Below are positions 53,238 through 63,886 of a stretch of 64,000 nucleotides of DNA, piece by piece; within the stretch, counting starts at the first letter, position 1, and each line of letters begins with the position of its first letter. Source of the DNA: Azolla caroliniana (taxonomy: Eukaryota > Polypodiophyta). Under the pieces are notes generated by a model. It was not told where the DNA came from. It saw nothing but the letters and a program-made list of their open reading frames with translations, and made no database searches. Both the position numbers and the translations under genes were made by a program. The stretch spans positions 7,254,001-7,318,000 of the forward strand of contig JBHGNT010000013.1 in assembly GCA_043228905.1 (NCBI GenBank). The letters run 5' to 3'.

Positions 53238-53661
53238 TGTTGAGAGACAAGCTCAACACTGGGTGCGTAAATGAGTGCGTAACCTAGTACGTAGACTGGG
53301 TGCGTAAAACCGTACGCAAAATATGGTCGTGGCGGTATTTAAACCGAAAGGCCGTTAGAATGATATTCCTCGTAAGGAATAGTTTTGGGAGTTAGTTTAG
53401 GAGGCTCATTTATGAGCGGTCAAGTACAGTCAGTACTTGTGTCAGCCCAATAATCGGGGCTTGTATAAAAGGTGCTCATTGAGCACGAAATATGTAACAG
53501 AGAACATACAGAGAATTATTTTGAATATAGTTTTGTATTTTTGCTCTCTCTGTCTCTCCCTCTCTTTCTCTGTGATTTCTGTGCTTTACCGAACTATTGT
53601 ACTACCAAACCGTGTACTCTGTGTTCTTACGCATACGCTTCCACACACGTATTCTTTTACA
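53238..53661 (+). repeat. 3' LTR of copia A
   Basis: 424 bp, TGTTGAG, 7 nt, CTCAACA at its start and TTTTACA at its end. TATA-like TTGTATAAAAGG near 53461-53473. The left partner is outside the window except for the tail pieces at 3313 and 4611. Confidence 0.88.
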
Positions 53662-53797
53662 TTGGGATTGAGAGTGAATCAATATATAATATAGACCATG
53701 GTCAATCCAATCCAACTTTGAGATTATTTACCATACATGTTTGATTGAATCATTCTCGAATACAAATGCATGTATGATACATATGGTTCATTCTATG
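53662..53797 (+). repeat. 136-bp host repeat, left copy
   Basis: Starts TTGGGATTGAGAGTGAATC and ends ATGGTTCATTCTATG. A close copy lies at 58561-58697, just upstream of the CDK-like exon. Confidence 0.85.
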
Positions 53798-55055
53798 CTT
53801 CCGCGCATATATCCGAACACACAACCACAAAAGATACCTTCTTTTCGGCATTACGAGAGCCACTTCGAATGACGTTTAGTTGTGTTCGATTTTAAAGATC
53901 AATCACTCGAGCAAGTGATTGAAAAAGCACTCATCATGGATAAAACACAGACTAGTAATAATATGCCGATGGCATTGTTACAAAGGTCCTTACCAATGGC
54001 GGAAGAAGTATGGTTCCACCAAGCAATTCAATGCACAACATGTCTACATCCAAGGCATTCTACAGTGGAATGCACATTACGTACACATTGTCCGATCTGT
54101 CATTTAAAGGCATATACAATCGACCAGTGCGAAAACGTGATTAATAAAACCACTTGTGATTGCCTAGGTATCACAAAATGGGAGGCATGTCCATTCTGGT
54201 TACGAATGACTGATACATGTATTGTCCGACCAATAGGGCTCATTCGACAATTGGATATTGTCATTGGCGGGCATACATTTCAGATATTGGCAGTCATCTT
54301 ACACTTAGATGTAGCAAGTGCTTATCCTTTGTTGTTGGGCCAACCATGGCTTTGAACTACCAATATCAAACAGAATTGACAGAAGAATCTTCTAGCATTC
54401 CAGAAGGGCCAAACCAAGATCAGAGTTTTGACTCAGGAGAAGGTAGCAACAACACAAGAATGTGTCCCTTTATATGTCGAATCTATCAATATGATGGAAG
54501 GCTTAGATGATGGGGAAGAAAACCAATATTTTGAGGAAAATCCGAAAATCATTCCCTTATTTGAAATTGACGTAGTCGAAATAATCACATCATATCTTGG
54601 TAATGATGAAAAGGAGGTCGATGTTCTCGTCGATGATAAAACTTTAATGGAGTTATGTCATCAATAGGAAGCTATGGAGAAAGAAATGCAAGTATCACAA
54701 AGAGTGCAACCTTCTTCACTCGAGGAATTAAATATGGTGGACAATGATGGAGATCCAAAAACAATGTTAATAGCGAAGGAGATGCAGTCGAACGAAAAGA
54801 CCAAGCTCACAGAATTATTGCGACAATACAGAGATGTCTTTGCTTGGTTGTTTGAGGATATGAAGGGACTGGATCCAGCCTTTTGTCGGCATCAAATCAA
54901 CCTGCATAAAGATGTGAAGCCAGTACAACATCGACGTTACAAATTAAATCCTAATTATGCGGTCAAAGTGAAAGAAGAAATTGACAAACTGTTACGGGTC
55001 GACTTCATTTGACCAGTCAAGAAAGCCACTTGGCTTAGTCCGATTGTTGTCGTTC
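53798..55055 (+). pseudogene. gypsy H remnant (gag, protease, linker, RT start)
   Basis: Same lineage as gypsy B but diverged. Gag end with FHQAIQCTTCLHPRHSTVEC and zinc motif CPICHLKAYTIDQC (His changed to Tyr). A deletion fuses it at once to the protease end (DCLGITKWEACPFWLRMTD). Then LIRQLDIVIGGHTFQIL, LYVESINMMEGLDD, PLFEIDVVE, RQYRDVFAWLFEDMKGLDP and EEIDKLLRVDFI-stop. It stops at WLSPIVVVP (55055). No LTR is visible. Stops at about 54352, 54665 and 55010, and the first 90 bp are shifted. Confidence 0.8.
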
Positions 55056-55394
55056 CTATATTTGATTTATATCTATTGTTGGTTTTGAGTGTAAGTTAAA
55101 GAATAAAGAGCCAATCAAACATATTTAATAAGTAACCTATTTAGTTATCAATTTCCTAGTGTAAATTCCATCCCTCTAATCACAACCTTTGGTCAAGGGT
55201 ACGTAGGGATTAAGTATCCGACTACGTGTTTTTAGAGAGGAGTACCACACCTTTTTCGACTTTGCGGTGCCCACTCCTCTGATTGGCCTTCTGGTTCATC
55301 ACAAATGTAGGGCCTATTCTAGCATGCCCTAAACCCCGAGCATAGTTCTCTGCTGCCTTTCAGATTCGGCTTTGTCCTAATCAACCTTCTTTAT
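55056..55394. other. non-coding stretch, no recognised feature
   Basis: About 340 bp, AT-rich then mixed, without a supported ORF or repeat. Confidence 0.5.
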
Positions 55395-55705
55395 CTAACA
55401 CTCGCTTTCTTTGTGGGCTTTCTTTCCACAGTACCAACATTCCATGGCTTTTCCTTGCCAACATCTGGCACCACGCTGACTCTCCCTACTTATGGAGGGT
55501 TCATAACTGTTGTTAGCACTCATGTTGTGCCTTTGATTCTGCTCATATCGGCCACTATTTGTGCGCACCGATCCACCACTCCCACCATGACCAGGGGTTG
55601 TTCTGCTTCCATGTACATCATCTCACTGTCGGCGTGCATGCTCCTTGACGCATCCATGTGGTTCTCCTCAACTAGGAGTCATATGGTGCGACGCGCCCAA
55701 ATCAA
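55395..55705 (-). pseudogene. copia gag fragment (A-like lineage)
   Basis: On the minus strand LLVEENHMDASRSMHADSEMMYM matches the LLVEENHAGAS...DSRMLYT block of the A lineage, followed by a zinc knuckle CWYCGKKAHKESEC near 55398-55442. Frameshifted between the two. About 300 bp only, no LTR. Confidence 0.75.
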
Positions 55706-55734
55706 GAAGCTAAGTAGTACATTCTTCGGTCCTA

Positions 55735-56591
55735 AGCAGAACTTCTAATTTGACCGAATTCTCGATAAACAAAATATTCAGGTTGTTGGACAAGAGTTCG
55801 GCTGAAGAGCCGATGAAATTGACCTCCTATCGGCTGCCCCTTTTGCTCCGATCTCTGAGCTTTTCCGTTTTTGGCCTTGAGGACGCAACAATCGGCCTTA
55901 ATGTGTCCAAGTTTCTTGCAATAATTGTGCACTTTTCTATCCCTGGACTTCCTCCGACTTTGAGCATATTTCGGCTACTGGGAAGAACTTCTTCCTTGAC
56001 TATTCGATTGGTCGGTTGAACTCTGCACTACGTAGGCATCGCTGGCCGAATCGTGTATGAACGATTTTCTCTGAGCATCTTCTGTCATAATTGAGCTCAT
56101 GACTTCAAAGTACTTCACGGCAACAACTGACGCATTGCACATGGTAGTAACGAAAGTTTCCCATGAAAGGGGGAGACTACTCATTATCCAAAGAGCTTTC
56201 ACCTAATCTTCAATCATCATCCCCTGAGCCGAAATATGGGAATTTATGCTTTCATACTCATTGAGGTATGTCTGGATTGAATCAAACTCTTCCATCCAAA
56301 GGTTATAGAGGCACTGGATCAAATATATCTTAGTGGCAGCCACCTTCTCATAAGTGCCCGACAATGTTTTCCATAATTGGAAAGTTGTCGAACACAACTG
56401 CACCATGCAATAGATGGATTCGAATAGGTCGATCTCAATGGTGACGCGAACAATTTGGTCCACTCATTCAATTTGTATCCTTCAAGAGCTTGTTCATACT
56501 CAATCGGATATTTTTGCTCCTTCCAAAAGTTGAAGTTCAAGCCGTTGAACTTCTTGAGGATCATCTCTAATGAGCCGGATGTGGATATCAT
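55735..56591 (-). pseudogene. copia gag, second lineage
   Basis: Minus-strand UBN2/copia Gag: start MISTSGSLEMILKKFNGLN, NFWKEQ, then after a shift IEIDLFESIYCMVQLCSTTFQLW, LSGTYEKVAATKIYLIQCLYNLWM, and after one stop at about 56203 ALWIMSSLPLSWETFVTTMC. Zinc-knuckle region HNYCKKLGHIKADC, in which the first Cys position is His. Only gag remains, ending at EYFVYREFGQIRSSA. Unlike the A lineage, it lacks the NYASWSYKMHQ head. No primer site is found upstream. Confidence 0.8.
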
Positions 56592-56803
56592 TTTGATGTG
56601 GATGAGCTTGTACGAAAGTCTTGTCCGGGTTGGCTACGATGTGTAGATGGGTTCACCCCGGACTTGCCTTGCCGTTGAACATCCTGAGGATCATCTCTAA
56701 TGAGCCAGATGTGGATATCATTCTGATGTGGGCGGGCTTGTACGAAAGTCCTGTCCAGGGTGGTTACGATGTGTAGATGGGTTCGCCTCGGACTTGTCTT
56801 GCC
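56540..56803. repeat. tandem duplication, about 132 bp
   Basis: The segments about 56540-56672 and 56674-56803 are near-copies, both holding GAGGATCATCTCTAATGAGC and CGATGTGTAGATGGGTTC. One copy covers the start of the copia gag above. Confidence 0.85.
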
Positions 56804-57056
56804 TTGCAAATTTGAGAAGGAGATTAGAGAAGATAGGTATTCGCTTGAGGGAGAGTATTGCTTTGCAAATGTGAATCATCAACAAAATAAAAAACTAATG
56901 CGATTGAGATTTCAATATAACGAAGATTGACAAAGATGTTCAAAGACAACATGATGATAATTTGCAAAGAGGGTTAGAGAATTATTGGAAGAAAGGGAGG
57001 CAAAGGACAACTAGATTGAAGTAAAAGATCACTTGGGTGCTTGTACTCTCTCTTTG

Positions 57057-57090
<34 letters not shown>

Positions 57091-57721
57091 CACCACCACC
57101 ACTTAATGAGGGATTCCCAATTATGCATCTCTCTCTCTATATGTGTGTGTGTGTGTGTGTGTGTGTATAAATGTACACACACCAATTTATTTGGGGCATT
57201 AGTATATATATGCATGTCAATGCCCTCAATTTGTTTAACAGGTCAGAAGTGGATGGCAACGATATTCCCTTCTCTCTACATAAGTCCTCCTTATATGATG
57301 GGTGAGAATGGTAGACCACATAGTGAAGGAGAATGCTATAGGATGGATGAACAACCATTTGGGAAATTGCTCCTTTGATCAAGAGGGATGGAGATGGGAA
57401 GGGGGACGACAAGATGTATGTATATAGGTAGTTAGCACCGACAGACATAAGATGAGAATGAGAGAATGTGGTAGGTAGTATGTATGGTCAGAGAGGAATC
57501 CCCCCCAGGCCAGGCCGAAGAAAGGTTGGGGGGGCACAACACATCAATCTCAATATGCATATATGTAAATATATATATATATATAGATAGATAGATAGAC
57601 ATGTATGTACATATATAAATAATGTATGCATAGAACTTAATATTCGTGTTCATGCAAGCATTCAAACGTTTGGAAACGAACATGTTTGAAATGGGAAAAA
57701 TCCATGCTCCTTTTTTTTTTC
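56804..57721. other. AT-rich DNA with microsatellites
   Basis: No coding signal. (TC)n, (AC)n and (CAC)n at about 57046-57101, (GT)n at about 57142-57167, (TA)n and (GATA)n at about 57567-57599. Confidence 0.7.
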
Positions 57722-58330
57722 CATTTATTGTTATTACAATTTAGCTCACCCTAGTGGTAAGGAGTCATGCTATTGTTGTTTATGTCTTGGGTTTGATTCC
57801 CAATTTTCTCATCTCTTTCTCTCTCTCTCTCTCATTAGTACCATGTCATAGCAAAATTTTATCTTAGTGTTATAATAGTTTTTTTCTTTTATTTTATTAT
57901 TATTAGAACTAAGCACAATCTAGTGATAAGTTGATGTGCTTACTATTACTTGTGTCTTGGGTTCAATTCCCAACTTTCTCATGTCCTCTTGTTAGTGTCA
58001 TGTTCCTTTTTCTTCTTTTTCTTTCTTTCTTTGTTATTAGAAATTAGCTCACCCAAGTGGTAAGTTGTTATGCTACTACTGCCTATGTCATGGCAAAATT
58101 TTATGTTAGTGTCATGTTCCTTTTTCTTTCTTTCTTTCTTTCTTTCTTATTAGAAATTAGGTCATCCTAGTGGTAAGTTGTTATGCTACTACTGCCTATG
58201 TAATGTTTTCTTCATATTCTCGAATATACGTTTTATGAGTTTTTGATCGTTTCTTTTTTTCTTTTTTTGTTATTAGAAATTAGGTCACCCTAGTGGTAAA
58301 GTTGTTATGCTACTACTGCATATGTCATGT
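57722..58330 (+). repeat. cluster of five tRNA-like (SINE-like) units
   Basis: A-box-like starts (TAGCTCACCCTAGTGGTAAG and variants) occur at 57742, 57910, 58045, 58158 and 58281, each after a pyrimidine run and TTATTA(G)AA. The first two also have a B-box 48-50 nt downstream: GGTTTGATTCC (57790) and GGTTCAATTCC (57960), the second a perfect consensus match. The spacing fits a pol III promoter of a tRNA-derived SINE. Units 3-5 keep only the head. Confidence 0.6.
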
Positions 58331-58560
58331 TTTCTTCATATTCTCGAATATACGTTTTATGAGTTTTAAAACGTTTGATTATAATTTATAATGACATATT
58401 TTGATTCAATATCTATAGTTCATACTCATTTTTTTGTAAAGTTCTAAAGTGAGGATGATAGAGATGTCTTGATTCGCATCCCAAAAGTATGCATGTGATA
58501 TAATGCAAATATTGCAACCATACTTATGTTGGTGGTTCAAAATGGATTAGAGTCCACTTA
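58331..58560. other. AT-rich non-coding DNA
   Basis: No gene seen. A short block TTCATATTCTCGAATATACG occurs at about 58211 and again at about 58336. Confidence 0.5.
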
Positions 58561-58697
58561 TTGGGATTGAGAGTGAATCAATATATAATATAGAACTTGG
58601 TCAATCCAATCCAACTTTGAAATGATTTACCATACACGTTTGATTAATTCATTCTCGAATGCGAATGTACGTATGATACATATGGTTCATTCTATGA
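58561..58697 (+). repeat. 136-bp host repeat, right copy
   Basis: Close copy of 53662-53797, same orientation, differing at a dozen or so positions by eye. Confidence 0.85.
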
Positions 58698-58963
58698 ATG
58701 TATGTAAATAATGATGTGGTGGGGATATATGTATGTCATGTGTGTCCGGGTGGGTATGTTGGGGGGTGTGATGTCCGTTTGAACAAATTGTTTTTCTCTT
58801 TTGAAATTACATCTTCTTCTTCTTCTTCTCCCCCCCCCCCCCCACAAAAAAAAAAAAAACACAGCAGACAGAACGCAGAGAGAAAAACGATCGAGAGAAC
58901 GTGAAGCTCTAATGAAAACACGCAAACTAGCGTGCTGTTGGACTCTTCACAGATGAACTTCCC
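58698..58963 (+). promoter_or_regulatory. presumed promoter and 5' leader of the CDK-like gene
   Basis: Contains TTC repeats, a run of about 15 C and a run of about 14 A (58831-58860), then GAGA-rich leader. Two upstream ATGs are out of frame: a 14-residue uORF at 58912-58956, whose TGA overlaps the next ATG (58953) as ATGA. The second frame runs through exon 1 in another frame. No clear TATA box; the transcription start is unknown. Confidence 0.45.
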
Positions 58964-59104
58964 ATGGAGACCTTCCATCCACATAACATGGACGATTCTT
59001 CTTCCACGATCACCACTACCACAACTGGTGTCGAGCGTTATAAAAAAGGGAAAACACTCGGAGAAGGTACCTATGGCGTTGTTTACAAAGCCCATGATTC
59101 CCTG
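58964..59104 (+). CDS. cyclin-dependent-kinase-like protein, exon 1
   Basis: 47 codons from the ATG at 58964, ending at a phase-0 splice donor (CTG then GTAAGA at 59105). A Ser/Thr-rich N-terminus (DDSSSTITTTTTGVERY) leads into the kinase glycine loop: KTLGEGTYGVVYKAHDSL. GEGTYGVVYKA is the hallmark of the CDK/CDC2 family; the RY-KK-TLGEGTYGVVYKA form recalls CDKD/CDK7-type or CDKA-type kinases, but one exon cannot decide. CDKs bind a cyclin and phosphorylate Ser/Thr in cell-cycle or transcription control. An in-frame ATG nine codons on (MDD) is an alternative start. I found no second exon in the window, so either intron 1 exceeds 4.8 kb or the gene is broken by the copia at 62 kb. Without splicing, the frame would stop at 59147-59149. 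Confidence 0.75.
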
Positions 59105-61479
59105 GTAAGAATCGTTTCCGGTGCCCTGTTTTCTCTCTCTCTGAAGTGATTTCGAAAATTAGGTCATTTTGTGTGATTTAGATCTATTTGTATGCATAAA
59201 AACCAGCGCATTCCGGGTTTTCCATAATCTCCCTCATATTTGGACCTTTCGGGAGAAATCCTTGTTTAGGTTATGATTGTCATATGGCCATTTTCTTTTA
59301 GTTTTGTCTGCAAAAGTTGTAAGTCTGAGATTTCGTAATATCTTTTCTCATAAAAACGTTCCTGTATATGGGCCGTAATGTAATCTGTTGGAGATTTTAA
59401 CGCTCCTAGATTCACTTGTAACAACAGGGAAAGGACGGGTAATTTGAAGTGGAGAACTCGACTTGTAATGATAAAACTTGATTTGTTAATGAAGAGCTTG
59501 AATTTGGCATCATACTCTCCTAAATTTGGTTTTTAATATTTGTCTTGGAGGCATATATTCATTGTTTGTGTTTCTGTTTGGAGTTTCATATCTACAAGAT
59601 GGAAGCATATTTCTTTAATCATGCTCACATCCTAGTTAGGGAGTTGGGTTCATCAAGAAAATATGGTTGATTATGCACCGAACGATACTAGTTCTATGGA
59701 TAGAACCAAAAATTGCTACAAATTACTACATACAGGTTTTCACATCTGCAAGTCATTTATCTTTCTCTAAGGTTTTCGGGTTGACAAAGATTGGGATTAG
59801 TGGAGCTCTATATTCCATGCTTGAATAGAAAGAGAGAATATGGGAATGAAAGATGAGGAGAAGAGGGATATTGGAATGTCAAAATGGCATTGGCTTGTGA
59901 TGGTATTTGAGTGCTGCTTGCAAAGTTCATGTGCAGTCATGGGCAAAAATGCATCATTTTTTGGTGCACTTTTAGTAATTAAAGATGAAGTTGTTGATGT
60001 GATGTGGGAAGAAATGACTGTGGCATGACTGAGTGTAAGACAACTGAATGCAGGATTACTGCTCAGAATGTGTCGAAAATTTGACAAGCAGCAACAAAGA
60101 TGATGTTGATGTTTGTGTAGACAGGCAAGCAGATCCCAATAGCTACCTGTCCATACCATGGAGTTTGGAATTATGGTAGGGCTGCTCAATGTTTTTAGGG
60201 TGGGACTGACACTCTAGAGCTGGCAATCATCAACGGCATTGAGACACAGCGCAGATTGAGGAGAAAAGATTGAGATGTAAATAATGTAATGTGAGCAACC
60301 AAGAAATGTGAGGGAGACTAGGTTTGGTAGAAATGATTGGAGGAAGTGGACTAGGCTTACATCCTAAATTAATGCTGATGTATAACATTCTTGTTTATAT
60401 GTTTTGGTGTTCTGAGTGAGTGTGCATGTTTTGGTGTGAAGCTGGGGGTTTCCGTTTTCCTCATGGATTAGTCAGTTTCTGAACCCTTTACTGTGTGTGT
60501 GTGTGTGGATTATGTGTTGTATCTATCGCAGATTGAGGAGAAAAGATTGAGATGTAAATAATGTAATGTGAGCAACCAAGAAATGTGAGGGAGACTAGGT
60601 TTGGTAGAAATGATTGGAGGAAGTGGACATACCATCATAAATTAATATGCCTTGCCATGGTTACAAACACATGGAAACCAAGTATTGCAGCCCACATTGA
60701 GGGAGAAAAGGCCTTGATTGCATGGTAGAAATTCTATGGAGAAGTAGGCTTACATCCTAAATTAATGCTGATGTATAACATTCTTGGTTATATGTTTTGG
60801 TGCTCTGAGTGAGTGTGCATGTTTTGGTGTGAAGCTGGGGGTTTCCGTTTTCCTCATGGATTAGTCGGTTTCTGAACCCTTTACTCTGTGTGTGTGTGTG
60901 GATTATGTGTTGTATCTATCAAATTATGTTGTAAACCATTTGGTTGTCTTATATTGGAATGTGTTAAGTGGAAGTGACGATGTCTAAGCACATTGTCAGT
61001 GGAAGTGTGGGGGTACCTACAACATATTCCCCGTGTTCGTTTTCTCTTTCACACAATTTGCAAAATCGTTTAGCTCTAGATATTTGAATTGCTTGTCTTG
61101 CTTCTATCTCTCAATGGTGGGAGGAGAATCTGAGTTGGCCAATTGCTTTGTGAGAACTGTGGAGCATGTAGACGTCCATGTACCTCATCTTTGGGGAAAA
61201 TGGTTTCCTTGGTGTGATCCAAGGCTTTTGGATCATTGTATTAATCCATTCTCTAAAATGTTAATGAAATGATCCTTGTAATATATGCCATCTTTGGGGA
61301 AAATGGGCCCCTTGGCGTGATCCAAAGCTTTTGGGTATAGAGCTTCTGTAGAACTTGCCCCAGTACCTTGTTCCATACATAATTTTGGATCAGTACACAA
61401 TATCAATAGGCTGGCAACTCGATGTTGAGGCTATTGTTGAACCGCTTCATTATTGTGAGTACCATGATCATTTTATGGG
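59105..61479 (+). other. presumed intron 1 DNA
   Basis: Starts with a good donor (GTAAGA). T-rich and non-coding as far as I can see. Holds the duplicated block at 60250-60925 and a roughly 48-bp repeat (ATCTTTGGGGAAAATGG ... TGTGATCCAA) at about 61187 and 61290. Confidence 0.55.
60250..60925. repeat. imperfect tandem duplication in presumed intron
   Basis: Unit 1 (about 60250-60529) and unit 2 (about 60530-60925) share two blocks: one with GATTGAGGAGAAAAGATTGAG, one with GGGGGTTTCCGTTTTCCTC and a (GT)n run. Unit 2 has about 117 extra bp between the blocks. Confidence 0.85.
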
Positions 61480-61865
61480 TTTTGTTGTTTCCCTTTGCTT
61501 CAATGCTTCAAAGCCATTTTCGGGGCAAAACCATTGAGGACATTGAGATGGTGTTGTAGACGTGCATGAAATGCCGAGACCAAGATTATGTTATCAGCAT
61601 AAGGAGAATATGCGTACATGTTTTTGTAACCTCTTTGATTTACAGCCCGGAAAGGGCAGGGGAGATTGGGCATCCATGATTCACACCCATGACACTTGTA
61701 ATTACCTCTGATAGCCCCCTTGGACATCTAACTCGTCCCAACACTTTCTCATATAGTGCATATATCGGCCATGTAATATTTAAAATAGAATTATGAGTGG
61801 GTGGAGACTTTCTAGATGTTGCTCCCTTGGTACAATATCAAATGCCATGTGCATTTTCTATGAAG
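61480..61865 (-). pseudogene. LINE reverse transcriptase remnant
   Basis: On the minus strand: MAFDIVPREQHLESLHPL (like the LINE motif KAFDxVPRE), ALYEKVLGRVRCPRGLSEVI, GVNHGCPISPALSGL-stop (like GVKQGCPLSPTLFGL), then after a frameshift YADNIILVSAFHARLQHHL. The catalytic YADD has become YADN. These are successive motifs of a non-LTR reverse transcriptase, split over three frames. The endonuclease and 3' end are not seen. Confidence 0.75.
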
Positions 61866-62095
61866 AATTAATACAATCGCTTCTTTTGTGCCTTTGCTTT
61901 GTCCACCTAGTAATGTAATATGAGAATGTAGTTGGTTGTAGGGAAGCCTCTTTGAATCCTGCTTGGCATGGGGATGTATCTCTATGGCCTTGGCATAAGT
62001 GTTCCAGTATCAATCGATTTGTCCTTTGAAGGGGCAGCACGAGGATTAGGGTTTAGGTCAACCAGAGAGGGAGAGAGTCCGAATGAGAGACAAAG
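61866..62095. other. non-coding stretch
   Basis: No gene seen. The far end of the copia K LTR may lie here, but I found no certain border. Confidence 0.4.
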
Positions 62096-62258
62096 GGAGA
62101 GAGAGAGAGAGATGCACACTATCTTCGGTACAAAGAGTGTACCACTTTTTTGGTTTTTAGATATTATGTATATACAAGTTAAAAATGTGCTTGTTCACAG
62201 TCATGCACTAATAAAAGGCACGATGGCCCTTTATTCCCAACAACCTCCCACCTAAAGG
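62096..62258 (-). repeat. 3' LTR (part) and polypurine tract of copia K
   Basis: On the minus strand AGGTGGGAGGT is followed by TGTTGGGAATAAAGG, which fits a polypurine tract and LTR start (LTR edge at 62242). A TATA-like TTGTATATACATAA and a CT-rich tract follow. The other LTR border is not certain. Confidence 0.65.
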
Positions 62259-62652
62259 CAATGTGCCGTGAGAAAAAAGAGAGGAAAGAAAGTCAGCTAA
62301 GTCCAAGTATGTACAAAGCTGAACTACATACATCTATCCAACCCCCATCATTTATCGGCAATGAGCAAATCGCTCAGCTGGAAGACCCTTCGTGAGAAGA
62401 TCTGCAGGATTATTATTTGTATGTACTTTGACAAGCTCAATGTTCTTGCTGTCAAGTACATCTCTGATGAAGTGATACTTCACTTGTATGTGCTTCGTCT
62501 TTGCATGAAAGACGAGATTCCGAGCTAGCATGATAGAACTCTGGCTGTCACAATGAAGAATAGGTAACTCTGTAATGCCAAGATCTCTCACTAGATATGA
62601 AAGCCATAAAGCCTCCTTGCAGGCCTCAGTGGCAGCTACTAACCACTCCATC

Positions 62653-63708
62653 TGTAGTAGACAATGCAACACACTTTTGTAGTCTGGAGATCCAAGAGAC
62701 TGCTCCTCTTGTGAAAGTAAACACATACCCAGAAGTAGACTTTCTGCAGTCCGCGTGACCAGCATAGTCCGCATCCGTAAAACCAACGATAGATGCCTTT
62801 TGCTTTCCAAAGCAAATGCACAAGTCCTTTGTGCCTTTGAGGTATCTCATAATGCCTTTCACCGCTTCCCAATGCTTTTTGCCGGGATTTGCCATGTACC
62901 TACTAACCACTCCCTCTGTAGTAGACAATGCAACACACTTTTGTAGTCTGGAGATCCAAGAGACTGCTCCTCCTGTGAAAGTAAACACATACCCAGAAGT
63001 AGACTTTCTTCAGTCCGCGTGACCAGCATAGTTCGCATCCGTAAAACCAACGATAGATGCCTTTTGCTTTCCAAAGCAAATGCACAAGTCCTTTGTGCCT
63101 TTGAGGTATCTCATAATGCCTTTCACCGCTTCCCAATGTTTTTTGCCGGGATTTGCCATGTACCTACTAACCACTCCCTCTGTAGTAGACAATGCAACAC
63201 ACTTTTGTAGTCTGGAGATCCAAGAGACTGCTCCTCCTGTGAAAGTAAACACATACCCAGAAGTAGACTTTCTTCAGTCCGCGTGACCAGCATAGTTCGC
63301 ATCCGTAAAACCAACGATAGATGCCTTTTGCTTTCCAAAGCAAATGCACAAGTCCTTTGTGCCTTTGAGGTATCTCATAATGCCTTTCACCGCTTCCCAA
63401 TGTTTTTTGCCGGGATTTGCCATGTACCTACTAACCACTCCCTCTGTAGTAGACAATGCAACACACTTTTGTAGTTTGGAGATCCAAGAGACTGCTCCTC
63501 CTGTGAAAGTAAACACATACCCAGAAGTAGACTTTCTTCAGTCCGCGTGACCAGCATAGTTCGCATCCGTAAAACCAACGATAGATGCCTTTTGCTTTCC
63601 AAAGCAAATGCACTAGTCCTTTGTGCCTTTGAGGTATCTCATAATGCCTTTCACCGCTTCCCAATGCTTTTTGCCGGGATTTTCCATGTACCTACTAACC
63701 ACTCCCAT
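62653..63708 (-). repeat. four tandem 264-bp copies of an RNase H segment
   Basis: Units begin at 62653, 62917, 63181 and 63445 with an exact 264-bp (88-codon) period and very few differences. The TGC codon of unit 1 (62746-62748) is TGA in units 2, 3 and 4. Homology stops at about 63708, where normal RT-RNase H sequence continues. Confidence 0.95.
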
Positions 63709-63868
63709 TGCAAAAGCAATATCAGGGTGTGTAGCAACTATCGCATATATCAAACTGCCAATGGCTGAAGCATATGGAACCTTAGCCATTTCAGCCTTCT
63801 CATCATCAGATGTAGGGCTGTCTTCTGCACTGAGTTTCAAATATGGAGGCAATGGAACCCCATTTGTT

Positions 63869-63886
63869 CCCCCCCCCCCCCCCCCC
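63869..63886. repeat. 18-bp C/G homopolymer in copia K coding sequence
   Basis: C18 on the plus strand, read as glycines on the minus strand between NME and TNGVPLPP. Confidence 0.9.

Larger units (their letters stand above)
2236..53661 (+). mobile_element. copia A, oldest host element (5' end outside the window)
   Basis: A Ty1/copia element that hosts almost everything else in the window. Its parts are 2236-7172 and 52355-53661, with a 3' LTR at 53238-53661. Its upstream end was displaced to the left by copia X. It is full of stops and rearranged. Gypsy B sits in its RNase H: joining the two sides across one copy of tcaag restores the reading VALSS-MKAEYRG. Confidence 0.85.

Noticed and set aside
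57741-57815. Possible tRNA gene
   Set aside because: A- and B-box-like sequences are present, but no acceptor or anticodon stem could be paired; kept only as a SINE-like unit.
59840-60028. 62-codon ORF in the presumed intron
   Set aside because: No kinase motif, no splice context, low-complexity composition.
61355-61537. 60-codon plus-strand ORF
   Set aside because: No recognisable domain; its end overlaps the LINE remnant on the other strand.
62653-63708. CRISPR array
   Set aside because: The 264-bp units are contiguous without spacers and encode RNase H; this is plant nuclear DNA.
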